From Nitrospira sp. (GTDB lineage: Bacteria > Nitrospirota > Nitrospiria > Nitrospirales > Nitrospiraceae), in the NCBI GenBank assembly GCA_037045225.1, contig JBAOHZ010000009.1, positions 2,232,001 through 2,296,000 of the forward strand: a DNA stretch of 64,000 nucleotides. Reading direction: 5' to 3'. Every line of letters begins with the position of its first letter. The stretch's first letter is position 1. Below the pieces are notes generated by a model, which searched no databases, was not told the DNA's origin, and saw nothing but the letters and a program-made list of their open reading frames with translations. A program made the translations under genes and the position numbers. Positions 59,018 through 64,000 of this stretch are shown here, piece after piece.

Positions 59018-59317
59018 GGTCGTCACCTCTCTTCCCCGTCCTGGGGAGGTTGGCTGTGGTAGAGAGCGTGGAGAGGCTGCGTATCCCACCACTTACGTTA
59101 GAGCCCGTGTGGTGACAAAAGGATTCACGGCTGCGTACCCCTGCCTCCGACTCCTGTCCTCAGTGCGACTACGACACTGAGGCCGGGCCGGATTGCTGTT
59201 TAAGGGAGATAGGGCTGTGTTCGTCACTGTCAAGAGGTGTGGCGGTGCGGCATGTCGGAGTCTGCGCTGTGGCGGTTTGGTTGAAAACGGGTCGGCAGTC
59301 TCCTAGAATGCCGGACT
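59018..59317. other. Divergent intergenic region
   Basis: 300 nt between the sigma-factor gene (-) and trmI (+). The right end contains the trmI promoter. The remainder has G/C-rich stretches and no gene. Confidence 0.5.
59281..59309 (+). promoter_or_regulatory. Promoter for a probably leaderless trmI
   Basis: TTGAAA (59281-59286), 17-nt spacer, TAGAAT (59304-59309); the trmI ATG begins 8 nt after the -10 box. The expected start of transcription (6-8 nt downstream) coincides with the ATG, and no ribosome-binding site exists. Confidence 0.7.
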
Positions 59318-60196
59318 ATGTCACAACTACAGAATGGCGAACGTGTTCATCTGGTCGACAAGAAGGGGCGGCAATATGCCCTGACCTTGAAAGCCGGGGA
59401 TATCTATCACTTTAGCGGCGAGACGATTCCGCACGATGAGCTCATCGGCCGGCCGGACGGCACCGTCGTAACCCTCTCCAAGGGAAAGCGGTTCCTCGCG
59501 CTACGGCCGACCTTCGGGGAGTATGTCCTGAAGATGCCTCGTGGGGCGCAGGTACTCTATCCCAAAGACCTGTCGCTGATTCCGATGTGGGCGGATGTCT
59601 ATCCCGGCGCGCGGGTCTTCGAGGCCGGAACCGGGTCCGGCGCGCTCACCATGGCGTTGTTGCGAGCCGTGGGGCCGACGGGACTCGTCGTGACCTATGA
59701 AGCCCGGGATGACTTTGCCCGAACGGCCTTGACCAACATCGAGCGTTATATGGGGCCGGTGTCCACCCTCATGCCATGTCGCAAGAATGCCTATGAGGGG
59801 ATTGATGTGCTTGAAGACGGGCGGTTGTTCGATCGCCTGGTGTTGGATCTGCCGGAGCCGTGGCAGGTCGTGCCGCATGCGGCGAAGGTCTTGCGCTCGG
59901 GCGGCATTTATTTGAGTTTTGTGCCGACGGTGCCACAGGTGATGCAAACCGTGGACGCACTGGAGCGCACGTCGGTATTCGGTATGATCGAAACCTTCGA
60001 GACGTTGCTGCGGACCTGGTCGATTCAGGGGCGCAGTGTCCGTCCGGATCATCGCATGGTGGCGCATTCGGGTTTCCTGACCGTCGCGAGAAAGGTCGAA
60101 GAGGGCTGGTGGTCGCGCCAGAGCAAAGCGGTCGAGACAGAGGCCGCCGATGAGCAGGAAGACGCAGGTCACGAGGGGGAGGACGCAACGGCATGA
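59318..60196 (+). CDS. trmI: tRNA (adenine-58-N1)-methyltransferase
   Basis: SAM-dependent methyltransferase making m1A58 in tRNA (292 aa). N-terminal beta domain (ALTLKAGDIYHFSGETIPHD), Rossmann domain with SAM motif VFEAGTGSGALTMALLRAVG, acidic ribose-binder in YEARDDFARTALTNIE, and DLPEPWQVVPHAAKVLRSGG. Only a charged tail exceeds the usual length. It probably begins at the first base of its mRNA. Overlaps the next gene by 4 nt (ATGA). Confidence 0.93.
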   Translation: MSQLQNGERVHLVDKKGRQYALTLKAGDIYHFSGETIPHDELIGRPDGTVVTLSKGKRFLALRPTFGEYVLKMPRGAQVLYPKDLSLIPMWADVYPGARVFEAGTGSGALTMALLRAVGPTGLVVTYEARDDFARTALTNIERYMGPVSTLMPCRKNAYEGIDVLEDGRLFDRLVLDLPEPWQVVPHAAKVLRSGGIYLSFVPTVPQVMQTVDALERTSVFGMIETFETLLRTWSIQGRSVRPDHRMVAHSGFLTVARKVEEGWWSRQSKAVETEAADEQEDAGHEGEDATA

Positions 60197-60954
60197 ATCG
60201 GTTACAAGGCAAAGTGGCTATTATTACCGGCGGGAACGCGGGAATCGGGGAGTCGATCGCCAAGCTGTTCGCAGATGAAGGGGCCTCTGTGGTGGTGACC
60301 GGACGCCGCAAAGAAGAGCTCGACCGAGTGGTGAAGGGCATCGGCGTGAACGGCGGGCGGGCGTTGGCTGTGCCTGGGTCCGTGACGGATGAGGCGCATG
60401 TGCAGGATGTGATCGCACAAACCCTGCGCACCTTCGGCAAGCTCCATATCGTGGTGAATAACGCCGGGATCGGCGATTTCGGCAAGCGCCTCCATGAAAC
60501 CGACGATGCCACATGGGCGAAGGTGTTGGACATCAATCTCACGGGCGTCTTTCGCATGACCCGCGCGGCGCTTCCGGAGCTGATGAAGAGCGGGGGCGGC
60601 GCGATTGTGAATATTTCCAGTGTGGCCAGCCTGGTCGGGATTCGTGGATTATCGGCCTATACGGCATCGAAGGGGGCTCTGGATGCACTGACCCGCGCGG
60701 TGGCGGTTGACTATGCGGAGGACCACATTCGCTGCAATGTGGTCAACCCGGGCTTGGTAGATACTCCGATGGCCGCGCCGTTGATGGCCAATCCCGCCCA
60801 TCTCGAACCGATCTTGGCGCAGTACGCCATACGCCGGCCGGGGAAGCCGGAGGAGGTGGCGAAGATGGTGTTGTATCTCGCGTCCGACGAGGCTGCCTGG
60901 GTGACCGGGGCGACGTTCCCCATCGACGGCGGCATGACCATCAGCAAGGGCTAA
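60193..60954 (+). CDS. Short-chain dehydrogenase/reductase
   Basis: Classical SDR of 253 aa, NAD(P)-dependent. TGGNAGIGESIAKLF cofactor loop, NNAG near 90, Ser in ISSVASLVGI, and the catalytic YTASK. The RRKEEL segment after beta2 suggests NADP preference (Arg after Gly). Starts inside the trmI stop (ATGA), so translation is coupled. Substrate unknown; FabG-like proteins acting in fatty-acid synthesis and glucose/alcohol dehydrogenases are both possible. Confidence 0.88.
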   Translation: MNRLQGKVAIITGGNAGIGESIAKLFADEGASVVVTGRRKEELDRVVKGIGVNGGRALAVPGSVTDEAHVQDVIAQTLRTFGKLHIVVNNAGIGDFGKRLHETDDATWAKVLDINLTGVFRMTRAALPELMKSGGGAIVNISSVASLVGIRGLSAYTASKGALDALTRAVAVDYAEDHIRCNVVNPGLVDTPMAAPLMANPAHLEPILAQYAIRRPGKPEEVAKMVLYLASDEAAWVTGATFPIDGGMTISKG

Positions 60955-61019
60955 GGGATAGGGGGCGGTAGGGGCCTGGACTAACTGGAATAGTGGCGCA
61001 GGAACTAGGACGGTAGCGT

Positions 61020-61874
61020 ATGGACATCACGACTCAGACACAATGGTGCGGCATCATCGGCAATCCGGTCGAACATTCACTCTCGCCGGCGATTCACAAT
61101 GCCGCCTTCCAAAAGATGGAGCTGGACCTCGTCTATCTCGCCTTCCGCGTGGAAGCCCTCGGTGACGCGTTGAAAGGCCTGCGGGCGCTGGGGAATGCAC
61201 GAGGATTCAGCGTGACGATTCCGCACAAAGTGGCGGCGATTCCATTTCTGGATGAGGTGGAGCCGACGGCCAAGCACATCGGCGCGATCAATACCATCGT
61301 CGTCGAAGAAGGCAAGCTCAAGGGCTACAACACGGACGCGTCCGGTGCACTCCGCGCGTTGAAGGAAGGCGGAGCACTGCTCGACGGACATCGGGTGTTG
61401 ATCCTGGGCTCCGGCGGCGCGGCCCGAGCCATTGCGTTTGCACTGGCGACTGGGACGGGCATCGCCGGGCTGACCATACTGGGGATCGAAGAGGCCGAGC
61501 GGCAAAAATTGGTGAAGGATTTACGGGAGCGAGCGGGAATTCCGATCGAGGACGGCCCGCTCACGTTGGATACTCTCAGGAACTGGGTGCCGCATGTGCG
61601 CACCTTGATTCACTGCACCCCGGTCGGAATGTCACCACGTGTGGATGAGTCCTGCGTGCCGACCAATCTGTTCAGGCCTGAACTGACGGTGATGGATATC
61701 GTCTACAATCCGCGTGAGACGAAACTGCTGCAGGAAGCCAAGGCGGCCGGGTGTCGGACCATTTCCGGGTTGGAGATGTTCCTCAACCAAGCCGTGCTGC
61801 AGTTTGAACTGTGGACGAAGCAGCCGGCCCCGGCCGACGTGATGCGACAGGTCCTGGAGTCTCGCTTTGGGTAG
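61020..61874 (+). CDS. aroE: Shikimate dehydrogenase
   Basis: Reduces 3-dehydroshikimate with NADPH in the shikimate pathway (284 aa). Substrate site: NPVEHSLSPAIHNAAF, VTIPHKVAAIPFLDEV with catalytic Lys, and Asp in YNTDASGALRAL. Rossmann: LGSGGAARAIAFAL. C-terminal region MDIVYNPRETKLLQEAKAAG, GLEMFLNQAVLQFELWT. aroK follows after about 66 nt; together they supply the pathway whose later steps are encoded at 36.5-42 kb. Confidence 0.95.
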   Translation: MDITTQTQWCGIIGNPVEHSLSPAIHNAAFQKMELDLVYLAFRVEALGDALKGLRALGNARGFSVTIPHKVAAIPFLDEVEPTAKHIGAINTIVVEEGKLKGYNTDASGALRALKEGGALLDGHRVLILGSGGAARAIAFALATGTGIAGLTILGIEEAERQKLVKDLRERAGIPIEDGPLTLDTLRNWVPHVRTLIHCTPVGMSPRVDESCVPTNLFRPELTVMDIVYNPRETKLLQEAKAAGCRTISGLEMFLNQAVLQFELWTKQPAPADVMRQVLESRFG

Positions 61875-61940
61875 GACAGCAGCCGGTCTTCAGCAGCACA
61901 CATCCGCACTCACGCCTTGTTTCGAGGCATGGCTCCTCGC

Positions 61941-62459
61941 ATGAATCTCGTTTTAATCGGCTACCGAGGCACTGGAAAAAGTACGGTCGGCAAGATGCTG
62001 GCGCGCAAGCTCGGCCGCACAGTGGTGTCGACCGATGCCGAAATTGTAAAGCGGGCGCAGCTGTCCGTGCCCGAAATCGTCAAGCAGTTCGGGTGGGAAC
62101 ACTTTCGCGATCTGGAATCCGCCGTGTGCCGTGATTTTGCCGCTCGGGATCAGTTGATCATCGATACCGGCGGCGGCGCCATTTTGCGGCCGGAGAATGT
62201 AGAAGCGCTGCGACGAACCGGGACCCTGGTCTGGCTCACCGCGACCGTGGAGACGATCACGCGTCGCATTGGCGGTGACACCCAGCGCCCATCGTTGACG
62301 GGCACGAAGTCCTTCACGGAGGAAATTCGGGACGTACTGACCGAACGCACACCCAAGTATCAGGCGGCAGCCAATCACATAGTCCCTACCGATGGGGCCT
62401 CGACCGGCGAGGTTGCCGAACGCATTCTGCGGCTACTGTCACGTGAGTCGGCAGGGTGA
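61941..62459 (+). CDS. aroK: Shikimate kinase
   Basis: Phosphorylates shikimate at the 3-position (172 aa from ATG 61941). P-loop IGYRGTGKSTVGK at residues 5-17, acidic STDAEIV, shikimate-binding FRDLESAV, DTGGGAI and RPSLTG lid segment. Alternative start 61929 (ATG) adds four residues. It lies downstream of aroE in the same direction and upstream of tRNA-Arg. Confidence 0.94.
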   Translation: MNLVLIGYRGTGKSTVGKMLARKLGRTVVSTDAEIVKRAQLSVPEIVKQFGWEHFRDLESAVCRDFAARDQLIIDTGGGAILRPENVEALRRTGTLVWLTATVETITRRIGGDTQRPSLTGTKSFTEEIRDVLTERTPKYQAAANHIVPTDGASTGEVAERILRLLSRESAG

Positions 62460-62507
62460 CGTATCGAGCATTCTGGCGGTGAACGCCACCGTGGGGCGCC
62501 GCGTTTC

Positions 62508-62538
62508 TTGACATCCCCTCGGTAACATGGTTCTTATA
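62508..62538 (+). promoter_or_regulatory. Promoter of tRNA-Arg
   Basis: TTGACA (62508-62513) and a TCTTATA box (62532-62538), spacer 18 nt counting TCTTAT as the -10 hexamer; tRNA begins 8 nt later. A strong -35 suits a stable RNA gene. Confidence 0.65.
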
Positions 62539-62806
62539 CCCGCGCGCGCCCGTAGCTCAATTGGATAGAGCATCGGACTTCGGATCCGAGGGTTGGGGGT
62601 TCAAGTCCCTCCGGGCGCACCATATAATCAACAGGTTGCATCGTTTCTTGCTCTTCCCCCTCCGGTTTGGTCACGGTTTTGGTCACAGTTCCAGCCAGAC
62701 TTCCTCGATTCACGGCGTCCGGAAGATCTCCTCGTGCGAGGTGCGCGTACCGCATAGTCGTCTCAATGGCGCGATGCCCGAGGATCTCCCGCCTATCGTT
62801 ACCGAC
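62534..62806 (-). pseudogene. C-terminal remnant of a tyrosine recombinase (integrase)
   Basis: The minus-strand frame from 62806 downward translates to NDRREILGHRAIETTMRYAH followed by LARGDLPDAVN. LGHRAIETTMRYAHL is the tyrosine-recombinase C-terminal box with the catalytic His and Tyr. It is closed upstream by a stop at 62809, so the core of the protein is missing. Its other end runs through the tRNA-Arg in the antisense direction, where the frame (GLEPPTLGSEVRCSIQLSYG) is the well-known tRNA-antisense artefact. It marks an old integration at the tRNA 3' end. Confidence 0.8.
62546..62622 (+). tRNA. tRNA-Arg (TCG)
   Basis: 77-nt cloverleaf with encoded CCA. Acceptor GCGCCCG/CGGGCGC, anticodon stem-loop TCGGA-CTTCGGA-TCCGA, anticodon TCG (reads CGA). 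It is the edge of a small accessory region: integrase debris, toxin-antitoxin and a SIR2 gene follow directly. Confidence 0.97.
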
Positions 62807-62836
62807 TTATACGCCTGATGGCGTACAATCGGCCGC

Positions 62837-63115
62837 ATGAGAAAAGCCGCACCCATATCAAGGTCAAGTCGGATTAGCATCCGTATCGACGTAGGGCTCA
62901 AGAAGAGAGCCGTGAAGATTTTCGATCGTCTGGGCCTCACTGAAGCCGAAGCCATCCGCCTGTTCTATGCGCAGGTCGAACGCCATCAAGGCATTCCCTT
63001 CCCTGTCACCGTTCCAAACGCCACGACCATGACCGCCCTGGGCGAAACGAAGAAGCCGGAGAAGCTCCCTTCCTTTAAGACCTTCCACGCCCTCAGAAAC
63101 CATACCGGCGTATAA
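62837..63115 (+). CDS. RelB/DinJ-family antitoxin
   Basis: 92-aa antitoxin with a ribbon-helix-helix N-terminus and toxin-binding tail. SISIRIDVGLKKRAVKIFDR-like segment, GLTEAEAIRLFYAQVERHQG and GIPFPVTVPNATTMTALGET match RelB/DinJ. It has no ribosome-binding site of note. The toxin gene behind it is degenerate, so the antitoxin may now be an orphan. Confidence 0.85.
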   Translation: MRKAAPISRSSRISIRIDVGLKKRAVKIFDRLGLTEAEAIRLFYAQVERHQGIPFPVTVPNATTMTALGETKKPEKLPSFKTFHALRNHTGV

Positions 63116-63118
63116 ACC

Positions 63119-63290
63119 TTGCTCACCCTCAAGCCCGCTACTCGGTTTCTCAAAGATCTGAAGGTAGCCAAAAAAAACGCGGGCAGGACATAGACGACCA
63201 TTGCTTGGAGCGTACTGGCTCGCCCCACACCCGCAAAAAACGTGCTTGGGTTGATCCCGGTTACACAGAGAGCTCTCTCGCCTGCCACTG
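63119..63290 (+). pseudogene. Decayed YafQ/RelE-type toxin
   Basis: From TTG 63119 (4 nt after the antitoxin) the frame reads LTLKPATRFLKDLKVAKKN, like the N-terminus of YafQ/RelE toxins, then hits TAG at 63191. An eight-A run (63170-63177) lies just before; dropping into the next frame there gives KKRGQDIDDHC, which continues the toxin pattern. The rest is short and unrecognisable. I read it as a frameshifted, truncated toxin. Confidence 0.65.
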
Positions 63291-63801
63291 ATCGCATCGG
63301 TTCATCGTGAAGCTCTGGGCACGATGATCGATCAGATCAGTCGCACCCTGTCACCCGGCCACAATCTTCTACGGGTGAGAGGAAACAATGGTCCGTCTTT
63401 TGGGAAGGCGGCGATGCGTTAGCTTGGCCGCCGTTCTGTTTGATCGTGGGTTACAAACACAGAGAAGAGAAAAGGGATACTGAAACCATGGGGAGATTCG
63501 TCACGCAAAGAGTCCGCCCAACGAGGCCGCCCGGCCGTTCCGGACCACTGGACCGGACGGCCGGGGGGATCGGGGGCGCAGCCCCCGCTTCACTTGATCT
63601 ATATGGTCAAAGTAGGAAGACACTTCCAGTCGGATCGCAACGAATCGGCTCGTCTAAGAGGGGTTGGCCATCAAAAAGGTATTTGTCCTTTAGACCTACA
63701 AAGTGTTGGAACAGAAGGCCTCGAAATTCGAAGCAAACAGCGCTATATTCCCGCTGGCCTCAAGATATCTGAATTGACGAGCATCCACTGCGGGGTTCAG
63801 C
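63291..63801. other. Accessory intergenic region with GC-rich hairpins
   Basis: About 510 nt with no convincing gene. Two hairpins stand out: CCCGGCCG (63530-63537) with CGGCCGGG (63558-63565), extended by CCGG arms inside, and a perfect 7-bp CGGGGGC-GCA-GCCCCCG (63571-63587). The last part becomes more AT-rich. Frames 63440-63772 and 63594-63893 lack ribosome-binding sites and known motifs. Confidence 0.5.
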
Positions 63802-64000
63802 GTGCCGACAGTACCATCCGATTTGCTAGGAGCTATTGCAGACCCAACAGGGGGCAAAGTGGCAATCATTATTGGTGCAGGGTCGTCCATTGAAGCGCCT
63901 ACGAGACTTCCCCTGTCCAAAAAATGTGCTGAAGATGCCCATGAAAGACTGATAGCTGACGGTGTTCTGGTGAATGGAGATTGTGCGGATCCAGCCGACC
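63802..64000 (+). CDS. SIR2-family protein (partial)
   Basis: Starts at GTG 63802 and runs off the window. The first 66 residues include LLGAIADPTGGKVAIIIGAG followed directly by SSIEAPTRLPLSKKCAEDAH, with the GAGSS nucleotide-binding loop of SIR2 (NAD-binding) domains. Stand-alone SIR2 genes next to tRNA islands are often antiviral NADases, but domain architecture beyond the edge is unknown. AT-richer codon use than the chromosome supports transfer. The start is the only one in frame after an upstream stop. Confidence 0.65.
   Translation, partial: MPTVPSDLLGAIADPTGGKVAIIIGAGSSIEAPTRLPLSKKCAEDAHERLIADGVLVNGDCADPAD

Noticed and set aside
62534..62625. Protein tail reading GLEPPTLGSEVRCSIQLSYG
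   Set aside because: This is the antisense translation of tRNA-Arg, a common artefact; it is not evidence for a functional protein.
63440..63893. Two overlapping plus-strand frames
   Set aside because: No ribosome-binding site, cross GC-rich hairpins, no recognisable domain.

Overview
The window comes from a free-living, GC-rich Gram-negative bacterium. The gene content resembles Nitrospira (phylum Nitrospirota): outer-membrane-type lipoproteins, assimilatory sulfate reduction with a fused siroheme reductase, archaeal-type phenylalanyl-tRNA synthetase, and repeated PCP_red-domain proteins in a genome with no visible photosynthesis genes. This placement is an inference from gene content; there is no rRNA in the window to confirm it. 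Coding density is high, and most genes are housekeeping or biosynthetic.

Layout. 1-10 kb: a zinc/manganese ABC uptake operon (znuA, znuC cut by the window edge), anmK, a DUF2726 protein, a TPR protein, a parallel beta-helix protein, a response-regulator/GGDEF diguanylate cyclase, a lytic transglycosylase, a nucleotide-sugar dehydratase and a His-tailed DMT transporter that abuts a remnant of mgtE. 10-22 kb: an orphan lipoprotein, initiator tRNA divergent from fmt, rsmB-rpe, archaeal-type pheS-pheT, and on the minus strand tRNA-Val, thrS-infC-rpmI-rplT, where infC appears to start with ATC. HU and a Fis-type regulator follow.

22.9-32.45 kb: a compact sulfur-assimilation operon under an Rrf2 regulator. 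Its order is rrf2, siroheme sulfite/nitrite reductase-TusA fusion, cysH, trpD2-like, cysD, cysN with a CysC-like tail, Mrp/ApbC ATPase, and a zinc-ribbon PCP_red protein. It has a promoter with an overlapping palindrome at the front and a strong hairpin terminator at the end. This is the most interesting multi-gene system in the window. The reductase has two complete siroheme/[4Fe-4S] Cys sets, and three uncharacterised partners (TrpD2-like, Mrp, PCP_red) travel with it.

33.3-47.5 kb: yebC-ruvA-(Cys-rich secreted protein)-ruvB, then the aromatic supraoperon pheA-hisC-aroF-tyrA-aroA-cmk-plsC-rpsA-sppA-ihf, ending in a protein made of four PCP_red-like repeats. 47.7-62.5 kb: FG-GAP lipoprotein, small membrane and zinc-ribbon proteins, D,D-carboxypeptidase, a LysR regulator divergent from a lipoprotein truncated hemoglobin, glutamate dehydrogenase, lipB, an HtrA protease, a sigma-70 factor, trmI (probably leaderless), an SDR, and aroE-aroK.

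62.5-64 kb: a tRNA-Arg marks the edge of an accessory island. It holds an integrase C-terminal remnant, a RelB/DinJ antitoxin with a decayed toxin, GC-rich hairpins, and the start of a SIR2-type gene that runs off the window and may be a defence gene.
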